Assembly (NCBI GenBank): GCA_028023455.1 | Contig: JAQFVV010012537.1 | Span: 372,001 to 436,000, forward strand | DNA: 64,000 bases | DNA from: Epiperipatus broadwayi | Taxonomy: Eukaryota > Onychophora > Udeonychophora > Euonychophora > Peripatidae | Direction of reading: 5' to 3' | Shown here: piece after piece, positions 27,801 through 42,800 of the stretch | Numbering within the stretch: position 1 is the stretch's first letter | How the letters are laid out: every line of letters begins with the position of its first letter | Program-made: the position numbers and the translations under genes | The notes under the pieces: generated by a model | The model's database searches: none | What the model saw: the letters and a program-made list of their open reading frames with translations, nothing else | Told to the model about the DNA's origin: nothing

Positions 27801-30800
27801 ATAAAGCTCATAATGGATGCATTCTGTATTCATTGACTGTAATCTTTTGTAGAATTACCAGTTTCTCCAAGTAAGCATTGAGTTTTCACCATAAGTCATT
27901 CTGGCAAGTTTTGTCAAATTGTCATTCTTGAAATATTAAGAGATCTGCAATTTTAGGTTTTATTGCTTCAATAAAATCAGACAAGAATTTAATCTCTTTT
28001 TAACTCAGATAGGATCATCATTTTTTTCTTAGTTTAAAAAAACTTCAATAATGTCAGATTCTTATAAGCCACTCGTTAGTTAGGGTTTTACCTGTTTAAA
28101 AAAAAAAATCATTGTTATGCACTTCCATTTCTGTGTCACAGGTTATCATAAATATAACACAATAGTGTATTCCTGTTATTTTTATCAATATTAATGATGC
28201 ATATTTATTTTGTGAAAATTGAACAAATTAGATGAGCAAATCAACTGGCAACATGAAAATTACATCAGTGTTGTAAATGAGAAATTATTGCTAAATACTA
28301 TGTCAAACATTATATCATCATGAAATGTCAAATATCACCATAAATATCAGCAAGCCATTAGCTGTCTTTTGCAGGCAAAATATTTCCCCCCAAAATAATG
28401 TAAAGTACTTTATGAAAAAGCTTATATTATAAAATTTCCAATTTCAGCATTCTTTGATCTTATAATCCCATTTCAAATAAAATCACCAATAAAAAGTAAT
28501 CAAACAGTTAATCACTTGGGAGTTCATGTTGCATTCAAGTCGTGAAAATGACAGATAGAACTTTGATCTAAGGATCTTTAACTTTCAGCTTCATTATTTT
28601 AATACTATTCTAAATTGCACAAAGTTTGTATAAGCAATCAAAAGGTGCCAACTTCTGCGTTAATATGAGATAATGAAGCACCTTGGTAATTACTTTATAA
28701 GGAAAAATTAGCAGACCCTGCTATAATTTGATCACCTTTTATTAATTAAAGCTAAATTTTTACATACCTCACTTCAAGAAACATTATATTTTCCAGTAAG
28801 TTTTATCGTACTTTCCTACTTTCACTAAAATTAATAATCCATTCAGGGATGGTCATATTAATAAAAATAAATCAGTATGAAAAAGATTTCACATCAACAA
28901 ATATTATTTAATATAAAAAAAAAAAAGAATCTAGTTGTTGTTGTAGCCTGTGGGCAGCAACAAAATATTGGCAAAACACTTTTTTGTAATACAACTCTTG
29001 TTGTTGCATAATCTTTTTCAGATTTACTCATTATCTATTTTTAAAAAAAGAACAATATAATGAATTATATTTATCTCTATTTTACAAATAATCAAAATAT
29101 GTAAACACATAACCAAATGCAAATATATTAAAGTCATTCAAAAAATGTTTCATAAGTCTACAAAAACAACACGATTTTAATGGCTGCAAATTTTATATAA
29201 AACTTTTAGTCTAATTCTGCTATTGTAGGTGACGACTATTATTATTTTATTTGAATCATGCATATCTTCTCATAGCATTATAAATAAAAATGCATGTCTG
29301 CCTTATGGCATTATAAAAAAAAATGCTTAAACAAAACTAAAAGCCATTACAGTACAAGAATATCAAGTGTTGATTTTAAAGATGCAGTGTATTAAAATTA
29401 TGCAAGTGATTATTGGTTATGAATAGATGTAAGTTTTAACAAGAACTAAAACTTGCAGGCGGCTTGTGAAAGTCTGGAAATAATATAACAACTGTGTATA
29501 TGGTGCCAAAATGTTCCGTGAAGGATGAATCTTGACTTAGTGATTTCACAAGTATCATTAAGAAGTTCTAGTTTCTTTGAGGAAGGTTTTAGAAAGTTGG
29601 TGCAGTGTTAGGACAAATGTTTTAATGTTAAAGATGATGACATAGAGAATTGCATAAAGTTGTGGCACCCAAAAATATAAACTTCCTTTTTTAAAATCAA
29701 TAAAGTTTTATGAACTTTCATACATACATTCAAAGCAATTTCAATTTTTTTTTTAACAACTACTTACCAAGTATCATTGGCTTTATAATTTGTAAAAAGC
29801 AAAGCTGATACAGCTTGCCGGAGATCACCTCCTGAAAAGTTTTCAGTATAACTAGACTAAAAAAAATAATAATAGAAAATGATTAGATTTCATATACAAT
29901 GCTTTTAATAATAATTTTAAATTGTTTTAAATAATTTTGATAAATATTGTGCATTTTAATCATAATTTGATACTTACCACATCAATAGTGAAAAGTAAAT
30001 TTCCTTGAAGATCAAACATTTCAACATTTCCATTACTTTTAGAACAAGCAAGAATTGTTCCATCAGGACTCCAAGCAAGTTTACGCCACTGATTACACAC
30101 ATCTTTACTAACTTAAAATTTTAAAAAAAGTATATTATATATACAAAAACTAACACTATAATATCAATGAAAATAATTATTAGATCACGTCGAACTAATA
30201 TTATAAGATACAGCAAGAAGAAGTCTTGCTAATGTTAATGCCCACTCAACAAATGGGCATAAATACTTGTGAGAATTCACCATGTAGTTTCTTATATTAC
30301 TTTAACGTGATCTAATAATTATTTTCATTTATATATTGAGAAGAAATATTTCCTTTCATGTTAGTTTCAGGTCAGCTTAGCTTTTTAATAGGAATTTAGT
30401 TAGGATATAATCATTAAATTTAGTAAAAGGTTTGTATATATTAAGTGATCATGTGACCAATTTCAGAAATTTTAAATATTAAAAAGAATATTTAATGATT
30501 ACCAGGAATAGCTATAAAAAAATTACAAAAAAAATAAATAATTTTTTCCCTCACTCTCCAATAATTTTATATTTACTTTGTTTTTCAAAAAAAAAAAAAA
30601 AAATAGAAAACTAAGTAGAATATTTTAAAGGGTGTTTACTAGTTAATTAAAAAAAACATGGTATTAAGATTTTTATTTAGGAGAAAAAATTGTTTAGCAG
30701 TTAATCAAAAGGGATTAAGATCTTTCCCCCTCTCTCTACAGAAATGAAGTGTTTTCTAAATTAATGTATAAATAGAATGTTGTTTCAAAAAAATAAGAAA

Positions 30801-33800
30801 AAAAAACAATTTGAAATTTTTAATTGGGAAGAAATGAAGTGTTTTCAATCAATATAGATTTTTTTTGATAAAAAAAGATACTCCTTTTTGTAAAAAAAAA
30901 AAAATCACTTGGTCAAGGTTTAATGCAATAATTTCTGAGGTAGTCATGTGGCTGGATGGATATCTACATTGTTTTTTCAAAAAATAAGTCTGAGCAATCA
31001 GTCACATTGTGAGAAAGTGAAGAATGAGAAACTGAACCTGGTAGTCTGACATTAAACTGACCTCACTATTGGTTAAAAAATTTTTTGAACGTAAGTATAA
31101 TAGAATGAAGCTTACAAAACCATGTGCTAAGCTTTAGCTAAAAGCTGAGCATTACCAACTCAATTATGTGACCAATTATACTAAATGGAATGTAGAAAAC
31201 AAAAATACTCCTGGGAGAAACTTCTAACGAATATTATATATTAATGCATCCAAAAATATGACTATCTTGGTTTGTTAATTTAACATAGAACTTATTACAC
31301 TGGCCACTTGGAGTTACAAGATAAACAAAAACTGAAGTATTGAAATGAAAATAATTATTAAACTAGAGCTATAAGAAAAAATAATGGAAGAAAATGAAAT
31401 GATTATTAAACTGGAAATCTGGAGCTAGAAAAGAAAAAAAAACTAAATGAATAAAATAGTTCATTGAGAAAACTATAAAAAAAAACTGGAGGCAAAAGAG
31501 TTAACTGAACTGTTAAATGCAAAAGTTATGAGAAATCCTCAATTAGGTAATTACAAAAGGACAAAAAAAAAAAAAAAATCCATGTTATTAAGGTCTTTAG
31601 TGTGCACATCTATATTTATAAATATTCTTTTATAGAGAAATAAGTGAAAATGATTTTTATTGGTTGTTGTTTGATTGAGAGCATTTTTTTATTATATATA
31701 TTTCAAAATGGTGTGGAGCCTTCCCATTTTTTTTTTAAAAAAAGGATCAAAAAATTTAAGTTAGTATTAAGTTTTTTTCTTTATTGTGAAATGTTTTTGT
31801 TAAAGTTTGATTATTGTAAGATATAGCTCTTTAGAGTAAATGAGTTATTATTTAAGAGAATCATAAAATAATTATATATATTATATGAATTTATATATAG
31901 GATCGATTGCTAATTGCTCAACAAGCTTTGTGATAAATGCTCAGCAAGAGAAAGCATTTAAAATATCTCTATCAGGAACCACATCCAAACCCAAAACCAA
32001 TGGTTTCATGCTTTGGCACTCCTCAATGAGGCACTAGAGTAGTTTCAGACACTAGATCTAAAAATACAAACCCAAAGAGTTAACCATTGAGTAGAAAATT
32101 TCAGACACTTAAATGTCTTCAAACCCAGCTATCTAACTCAAATAGCTATATGGGGCTGAGAGATCTTCAGCTATACCATATATTAGTAGTCTTAGCAATA
32201 TAACATCACTTAAGACTTAAAGCAAAGACTATAAATAGTCAATAAAAAATAGAATCATATATCACATGATACCAATTCTTTTTTTAAGCTTGTAAAATAT
32301 AAAGAAAGAGCTTTTAATTGCTCAACAAACTTTGTGATAAATGCTTAGTAAGAGAAAGCATTTAAAATATCTCTCTGATTTGGCTGAAGATCTCTCAGCC
32401 CCATATAGTTATTTGAGTTTGATAGCTGGGTTTGAAGACATTTATTAAATGACTGAAAATTTCAGATTTTCTACTCAATGGTTAATTCTTAAATGCTGGC
32501 TTTGGGTTGGTATTTTTAGATCTAGTATCTGAAACTACACTAGCACCTCACTGAGGAATGCCAAAGCATGAAACCATTGGTCTGGGTGTGGTTTCTGATA
32601 GAGATATTTTAAATGCTTTCTCTTGCTAAGCATTTATTACAAAGCTTGTTGAGCAATTATCAAAGCTCTTTGTTTATATTTTACAAGCTTAAAAAAAGAA
32701 ATGGGGTCGTGACATATGGCTCTATTTTTTATTGCTTAACATGTTATTTCTAAATTTTTTATTCCTTCATTTTTGATTAACTTTATTAAAAAATTACTTA
32801 AAAAAATTTCTGAAATTCCTTTTTTGTTTATGTCTTTATTCTTCTGGCTATCTGTTCCATGAATTAGCAGTGTGGACTGATTTCACGATAAGAGTTGTGC
32901 TTTATGGGACTTATAGGTTATTCCAATAAAATTATTTAATGTAAAATAGATTAAGTTTTAGACATGTGTATTTTCTCTGGTTCAAAGTACAATCCCTAAG
33001 ATTTTTGCAATCCCAAATTAGTTTCAAGCATAACAATGTTTACAGTATAGATATGGACATATGTGTGACATTGAGAATTCTCTGGATGGTGCATAAGTAA
33101 TGATCACCTTTAAAGACCATTCACTTCACTTTCACTTTATTTTCTAGAATTTAAAATTAGTTTATAGATGGCCAGTATACTCATAGTACAATGTTGCCAG
33201 AACACTGATGATGATGAAGATGACATCAGAAGCCCAGAATTTTTTTAATGTTTATTATAATAAATATTTTAGCACTCATATATGTGGGTGCAAATGAAAT
33301 TTTGACAATTGTTTTTATAATATACTGTATGTTTGGCATTGGGTAAGTGATATTTAGCTTCAGATTTTATTAGTGTACTTCCTTTAGATTCAGTCACAAA
33401 GGATGACTGTTGAACTATTAATGATTAATGGTAATGCTATATTTATAAACGTTTTTTTATTTACTTCCAATGCCGAATTTACTCATACTCATCGATTGTG
33501 TAAAATGCTGATTTCCGATTTCCATATATACCTATTAGACTACTTATTTGTTCCATTTCAATGTATGTACAATTATATGTATATATTTATTTAATATATA
33601 AACATACAAGATACCTAACATTTAATCATGGATTATAAATAAAAAAACAAATATATATAATTTATCAAACATACAATTACAGACATAGAAAATTTGTAAA
33701 GATTCCATGATGCATTTCGATACAATTCATTCATAATATTTTCCAATATCTCCCAGCTGTTACTTTCTATTTATTTAATAATAATTATATCAAATCCAAT

Positions 33801-36800
33801 TTATATGCTTTATTTTATTAGTGCACATTCAAAGATAAATGCAGTCATTAAAAATTTTTACTGTTAAGATATAGATCATGTTAAAATGTATCCTGAGAAT
33901 CATTTATATTTTTCGCATATCTGCAACCATATGTTTAAAAAAAAATTATGCTTATAAGGTTTGAGAATATTGTAATTCCTATCGCATGAGAAAAAAGTGT
34001 GTTGAATTGTAAGTTAAAGAAGTAGTCATGCGTTAATAAAAATTAACAAATACATTTAATCTTTAATATAAAAGTAAATATGTGTTTGTTTACATGTGTT
34101 AAACAAATATAATAATTTCTACTCTTAAAAATGAATAGTAGTATTTAATAGTGAAATTGGTTAAACAAAGAAATCTAAAATGGTGTGCTACTAAAATGAT
34201 ACTTATAAATTGAACTGATAGAATACATAAGGAACAAAATGTATTATATCATTAAAAAAATAGCATAATATAGAGGCAATATGATTACTTAAGGAGCAAC
34301 TCATTTCACTATATTCCAGAGACATTTGTTGATAAATAGATTTGGAATAGAGCAAAGAGAACTGTTATGAACAGCATAAGTAAACAGTGGTCATGTGATG
34401 TCTGTTGTTTTGTGATCAATTAAATGAAAACAAGATAATACATTACTTTGACTCCATGCATAGTGAAAGTTTACGTTTTTCACCAAAAAAAAAAAAAAAA
34501 AAAAAGTGAATTCAATGTGAAATTTATTTAACAATTCAATTCCCAGAACACAATTATTTTAGAATAAATACATCTTTCAAGACTTTATATATACCAACAA
34601 ATACTATTTTATAATTCAATCATAATAATAGAAATTGTAAGGATACATATAGTAGTAATATTAAATATTATGGAAATAAATTACTCTTCACACATGCACA
34701 ATAAAATAGACACCCTATCCTATCAATAAATGTTTTAAAACCATAGGTAGTCACTTTATGCTTATTCTTTAAATAAACCAATATTTATTGTCAGTCTTGA
34801 ATTAAGAGCTTAACCTTATTGCTAGCCTGATTTTTAAATCAGCATATTATGTCCCAAGTGCAGATTGTATATCAGAAAAAAGATAAAGTTTCTCACTTTT
34901 AACTACTTGTGACATTGAATTTATTAGTTGGTATATGTAGTGCTTGAGTGAAATCACTATATTATCAATTATTAAAGTGTCATAGGTAGTTAAAAATGAA
35001 AAACTGTCTCTTTCCTAAGATATATAATCTGAACTTGTGCAAGTAATATGCCAATTTAATAATCAGGCATTCTTAATTCAAACATGGTCAATAAATGATT
35101 TATTTAAAGAATAAACTCTTAGCTTAAGTGGACTATCTATATTTTTAAAACATTCATTAACAGGATAGTGCATGTGCGAAAAGTAATTTACTTCCACAAT
35201 AATTCTTATGTATTATCAATTATACATATCAACTAATAAAGCTCAGGATCATAGGTAATTATCCAAGAGATATGCTGATTTAAAAATCAGACAAGCAATA
35301 AGATCAAACTCTCAATACAAGCACAGTCACTAATGTCAGTTTATTTAAAAAATAATCTCTCAGCATAGGTATACTACCGATGTTTTTAAAATATTTATTG
35401 ATGGGAGAGTGTAAGTCTATTTTATAGTGCATGTGTGATGTATGAAGAATTGTTTGCTTCTACAATATTTCATATGTAAATGAATTGTTATGTTATCAAC
35501 ATTTATTTAATAAAAACATCAATGGAATAATATATAATTCAAAAGAATAAATTATCGATTAAAATTTTTAAATGAATATTAATCAATTATCTTTAACCAG
35601 TAAAAATGTTTTCATATATGCATAGTACTGTTTCTGTATGAGAAATCCAAAATTATTCAAATTTCAAAAAAATAAAAGGAGTTTATTACCCATGAGTCCA
35701 TAAGAAGTTTGAGGGCCAAAATTGAAATTGATTCAAGGAAGTTATGCACCAAAATCTGACACTCTACCATTGTATTGTACCATGCAAAACAAAAAGAATT
35801 GTACTTTATCCAAGTCAAAAAGGATAATATAAAACATCGTCCTAGTCGTGTGCCATCTCTCTCAATTCTTGTTATAATACCAATTGACAAAGACGTTCTA
35901 CACAATATATGCCAGTAAAAGGTTATTGGTTTTCACTCTAAACTGATTACAATGCCATCTCTGAATCAACATGTTATGTAGTGATATAATTTAGCTTTTC
36001 ACAACAAAAATTTTAAGACACCAGCATATTTGAATCATGAGTTAGGACATGAAGTGTGACAACAATTTCCAGTCTTTGTGCATTGTCTTCAATGTTCTCC
36101 CTACTATCACAAAATTATCATTTGAAAATGTTTTTGTAACTCAATAGTTTCACTGCCATGTATAATTTGAATCGTTTACAATAATTTCAGTAGAAGTTTC
36201 TGCCAATTTAAAATAAAATTTAATGTTGCACATCTATCATAGTTTAAAAAACAAAACACAATCATATTTCATGTTATAAGTATGATGATAATTAAAATAT
36301 GCAATGATTTTTGGGTGGCAGTGCAGGCAGTTTGAAGAGAAACCAGTTATCAGACATATTTTCATCTGGATATACTGTGTATTATCTCTTCAAAAATTCA
36401 GAATGATTTCTAAACTTCTAGTTCTTGTAAATAAAAAATTTACATTTGCAACATTCACTCAAATAGTTAAAAAAAAAAAAATCCTTTAATTTTTATGGCA
36501 TACAAAATTAGTTTTAACAATGATTTAATTAACATCATTAATAAAAAGAACTTTGGTGTATCCAAAAAATTACTCATAACACGATTTATGCTTAATGTAA
36601 GCTGTAGTTTACGTTTGAATAGATTTCATACAATAAGAACAACAGTCAATAAATGACAATTTAAAAATAGACTGGAAGCATTAACCAAAAATTTGCTAAT
36701 ACACTGTCTAAGAGTAAATTCTGTAATATAATTTTCTGACAAAATATTAAAATTAACTTCATCATGTAACATTCAAAAAATTGTAAAATTTTTATTGTGT

Positions 36801-39800
36801 ATAAAAAAAAAAAATCTATATAGAAAAAAATGTAAAATGAATCAATTCTTCAAGAATTTATAGTATTTACTCTAAAATTAGACTTTACAATAAAATAATT
36901 TAACAGGTGTAAATAAATCAAATTCCCTGTTTGAAGCTAGATTGAAGGAACTAAGCAATCAAGTACTAACACCTGAGGCAATCACTGATAGTAGTTTGCC
37001 ATTGCTTAATATTTTCTAAAGACAATTTATTCTAGTTCTTAATATTTATAATGACATCATAAGCTTTGAGGTCTTTTATATCATAAAAAGGAAATATATT
37101 ACATATAAAACTCTAGAAGAATTTGATTTTCTAAAAAATTGAGAATATTCTATAAGAGAAAATCCTTTGTTAATGTTATAATCACTAAATCTAGCTGCAT
37201 AATCTAAAGTCAACGGAATGATAATATATTTATCAAATTGATCTAGTTACTTACACTTTGGCAATTAAATACATGTTTAAATGTATTTTAAAATATGATC
37301 CTTCTATATCCATTGATAATTCTGAAAAACTCTGTGGGAAGTTAAATAAAAAAAATGACACAAGCTTTTATTTAAAAACGATCAGACTGGAAAATGAATA
37401 AATTGAGATTGTTATTTATTTAAACCATTTGAAGAACCAACGATTTAAATGATAAACCTAAGTACTAACAATTTTAATAAGATTATAAATAAATTATGGC
37501 TTATTTTTAGTTATTCCGTAAATAGGTTTGTTTCCTTATTATTTGTTATCATCTTCATAATAAAATGACTATAGGACAGAATTGAAAATAAGAATAATAT
37601 GATAGACTATTACATGATATTAATAATCTCTCCATGAAAAAACATAGTCAATCTCTTACTTAATGATTCCATTTTTGCATAGTTTAATAGTCTACATGTA
37701 TGGTCATTAAAAAATTAAAAGCAATGTTTCTAGCGAAAAGCTCACTTTGTTTCTGAAAACTTATAACAATCATTACAATTACGTCTATTCCATCATCTAT
37801 CTTTTGCATCAATCAATAGCTTCCACAACTCTATCCTTTCTATATCTTCACGATTTTATCCATGAATCTTTTAAACATTTTCTTAATTTCTGAAAAAATG
37901 CAGATAGAGCAAACTTTATTAATAGGGATTGCAAGTTGAAAATCATAAAATGACATACAGGATGCTCAGATTGTTTGAAATTATGAATACAGATTTTATG
38001 TAGTAAACATTCATTAAATCCTTAATTTCAATCACAGTTTAAAATCCCAGGAGAAAAATTCCAATATTATTGGTATTATCAGAAATAGGAAACTACATAT
38101 CCTAATTAATTTGATAATAAATAAATAAACAAATAAATTAATTGCTCGGGAGTTCATAAAAAGTTTGAGCACCAGAAACAAGAGTTGGAGCCATTATTTT
38201 GAGCTCCCGAGTCTGCCACTCTATGTACTAAACGATGCAAATCATTGTTTTAATCTATTTGCCAAAGCTAAAAAAATAAATTGTTGTTTTTTACATACTA
38301 CATATACCGAAGCTTTTGACTATCAGCTAGAATTTTTTCAGTCCTAAAAAAATATCTGAAAATTAGTAAAAATATAAAAAGTTTCTTTTGCAGCAAGTTA
38401 ATTTCTGAAAAGAAGCTATCAAATCTAGATACTATAGGTTTCATAGGTCAAGATTTTACGTAAAAACAAATTGGATGTCTACTGCATAGCGAGTCATTGA
38501 TAGCAAATGTCATATAAGTTCTTCAGACTACTGATTATTTAGGCTGAAATCAACTGATAACAATAAACTGCTATTTTATAATATTCAGTTATCATTATTC
38601 CCTTTATAGTTTTTAAAATTTCATTTTTTGCTCAAGTCAATTAAAAATCATAAATCATAAAAAAAAAATATTTTTTTTTTTATATTAGCAAACCCGGCAA
38701 ACTACACAAATATTGCATTATCAAAATGAATAGACCCATCCAATACCAATAATTTATCCCAATAAAATATGACAAAATTGGAGATTTTTTCAGATTATAG
38801 TCAGGCTTAAGATTTTTTTTTAGACAACCAGTAAAACCAGCCCAGCTAATCATCTAACATTAGTCAGAAAATGGGTATCTAATTATTCTCAGCTGACAAG
38901 CAAAATAGAAAAACACTCAAATCTTTACCACTCATCAATTGGAAAGCCTGGTAATACTTTCTCCTTTATTGCTCTTCTATGACCTATGGAAAAGATCCTT
39001 GCCCTGCAAAAAGATATTTAGATTTATCTTTTTTTTTTTTTTTTACCTATTTATATTCTATATTTGGACAATTGACTCCTTAATCAGATTCTTTCCATCA
39101 GCAGAACTAGTTTAAGCACATTTGAAAGTTATTCCAGTGATTGATTTGTAGGTTTTTATAGCCTTATTGATGAGCACTTTCTAAACACTTGAAAATATTT
39201 ATGCATAATCTTGTTGTTTTATCTAACTAGACAATATATTTCAGAATATCAGACAACTGACTACCAAGAGTAATCTTTACTAGCTGAAACAAATAAACAC
39301 AGAAATGAACAAGTTTGCAAAGAAAAAAAAGTGAGACTGTTATCCTAAAGTTATTTAATCTAAGCAAAAAAGGAGTAAAAATGACAATTCTACTTGAGAT
39401 CAATGATATTTGATAGAATGAATGATGATAGTCAAACATTTAGTTGATTATATAATCATTAATGGGTGATGTAGTTTCCATTTATAAATCAATAAGAAAA
39501 ACGTTCAATATTTTTAGTTTTTATTACATATCAAATATATTTATGAAAATTTTTTTATTCTTTTTATTAAACATTACAAGACACCAAATAACATTACAGT
39601 TTACCAATCTTCAGAGATTTCTTCTTATTTAATGAACATTAGAAAACAATAGGAATCAATTTGAAATTTTTAGTGTAGAGGCCAACAACTTAAGTCTAAA
39701 ATTTTTATTGATATATATAAAATAAAAAACTTAAGGTGCACTAAAACTGATTTAGTTTTTTTTTTTATTGTATAAATTAATTAACGAAATATTAATTAAT

Positions 39801-42800
39801 CAAAGATTAATAAAATATTTAGTTTGGAAAGTTATAATTTTTAGAGTGAAAATTTAAACAATAAAAAAAAACAGAAAATCTCTGATTACTTTCTCCACTA
39901 ACATACACTGTAAAATTACCTGTGCATTTTCCAATTAGAGATGCAAATTCATCTTTTGCTGATCTGTTAAAAAAAAAAAAATTAAAATTTAAATATTATA
40001 ATTGACTAAAATGTGATAATTAACTAAAGCATTTTATTAAAAAGTTTTACATTCAGTTACACCCCCCCCTCCCCAATTTTAAAATAAAAACAAATTTTAT
40101 TTTATAGCATATATTTTAAGTAAATATTAAATGGAAAATGATCGATTATTGGATATATGTAAAAAGAATGCTGAGGAGGAACTATTGGCTGCCTGGAATG
40201 CTATCCCTGAAACATTTAATCTTTTAAAAAAATTAGAGATCACTACATTATCAATTTTTTCCTCTACATATGCATGTGAATCATTGCTTTCAGAAACGAA
40301 TTTAATTAAAGACAGTTTGAGAAATAGAATGACAGATGAATCTAGTTCAGCAAGTACATTATTAAAAATGACAAAATATGAACTAGATACAATGACAAAA
40401 TATGAACTAGATACAAAATATTTGGTATCCAATGTACATCAGTAAATATCTCATTAAATAATATCTATTTATGTTGATTTTATATGTTTATTTCCAAAAT
40501 TTTGTTCTAATTACTATTAATTTTTTACTATTAGATTTTAGTCACCTTGTGCTCTTCTAGCTAAATATCATTCACTTATTTAAAAATTTTGTTTAATTAT
40601 TATTGTTATTATTATTATTTTGTTTTATAAACTTTTAAAAAACTGTGATAATTAAGTTGTTTATATTTTGATTTAATAACTGTATGGCACGCCAATCATT
40701 CATTAAATATTTTTTGGTACGCACAAGTAAAAAGGTTTGCCACGAATGAAATATACCATTTTTTCTATAGATTCCGTTACAACTAAAAAGAAAAAGTATA
40801 GTATTTGTACACACATCTTACACTGAACTTAGGTATCTTGTAATATTGGAATAGATACATTATAAAAAATAAGGAAATTGAGTTGCTAAAGAATGGTGAA
40901 AAACAGCAACAAAATATTAAGTAACTATTGTTTGATTACATAAATCCATTGGTCAAGACATATTAATATCATAAAATCTGCTTTTCAGCAGATCAGTTAA
41001 AACATCAATTACAGAACACAAAAATAAAAATACTCCATTTTAGCTTAGTATTAAAATTATTTTCATATCAACTGATCATGATAGAGTTCAAATACAACAT
41101 AAACACCTTTTAAAGACTCCTAAGTAAATTTTTTATTTATTACTTGACTAAAAATCTATGTTTCCTACCCAGAATTGAGAGTTCACATAAAACATAGATT
41201 TATATGACAAATATTTTTTCTATATGTATATGCACAAGTAAATGTATAGTATACATATAATATATAATTACACATATGCGTGTAAAATTAAAAATAATCA
41301 ATTTAAAATAAAATTGAAATAGACAACTCATTATAAATAAATCAACTTATTTAATACATCAATCTGGTTTTCAATCCTTAATAGAACATTTTCAAGATGT
41401 TTTGTTTTACACAATCACATGTCCAATATGCATGTAGATATACTCATATTTAATTGCATTCAAATTCCAGATCTGAGTTTATAAATATTTGTCTCTATTT
41501 ATAATGTCAAATTTAAAACACAGATACAATTATACATAATATAGAAAAAGTAAATATTTCAAATTTACCTGATTTCAATTAGCTGATCTTGAAGTATTGC
41601 AAGAATTTTTCCATTGCTAAATTAAAAAAAAACAACTTTATTATTATATGGTATTTAAACAATAAGAGAGAAAAAAAAAACCCATTATATCTATTTAAAG
41701 TCATAAATTATAAATATATAAAACTAAGTAACAAATACCAAAATTAACTATTGTCTTCCTTTTTCTTTAGAATGGGGAAATTTATACACAATAATAATTA
41801 ATGTTTCAGCTAAACTCCATTAGCCATCTTCAGAATTAACTATTATTAATTTATCAGAATTGCTCAGTTGGTTAGAGCATTGCCTTAAAATTCGATATTC
41901 ATATAAAATAAACCTTTTTATTTTATGACCAATTTAACAATAAAATTAAGGTTTATTCTATATGGCTTGATAATTTAATATTTGATTCAGAAGATAGCTA
42001 ATGACATTTGGCCGAAACATTAATTGTTGGTATGGATAAGTTTTTAAATTCAAAAGAAAAAATAATAGAAATATTCAAAGATGAAGATGGTTTTGCAGTT
42101 TATAAACCTATTATAAATATATGAAATACATTATATCAAGTGAAATATATTGCAAGATTTATATTTTTTAATACAATATTTAGAAATAAATTATAACATT
42201 TATGTAATCTTTCCAAAATTTTGCTTTAATGAATTAGTCTTGATATAAGAAAAGTATCTTTTTAGCAGAGCATAATAAAAGGTAATAAGTCTAATGAATC
42301 AACTATTTCAAAAACCGTAAAGAAATAGTTGATTAAAAACACAGAAAGTCAAAGCTTCTGATCTAGAATAAAAAATTAAATAGTTCTGAGCAATTTCCCC
42401 CCAAAATAAAATATCAATCCCACAACTACAAATTCAAAAACTTAAAAAAAATGCTAACATAATACTTGCAATCTAAATTAATGAGAGACACTACAATAGT
42501 CAGCTAATAGAGAACATCATTAGTCAGACACCAATAGAAAAAAAAAATGTATTGGCTTACATATCTCAAAACTATAAAACACTGAATCACAGATAGTATA
42601 GAATTGAAAATAATACAATAACTACACTTCATGCACAATAGACTCCAGATAGCTATCGCTGTCATTTAAAATAATTGTAAGATGTACTCCAAAAAAAAAT
42701 CAAGATTTGACTATAAAAATATAATACTTGGTAAATTATCTGATATAAATGCTGACAGATATAATTAAAAAGAAAGATAAAAAGTGACTGAAAGTAATAT

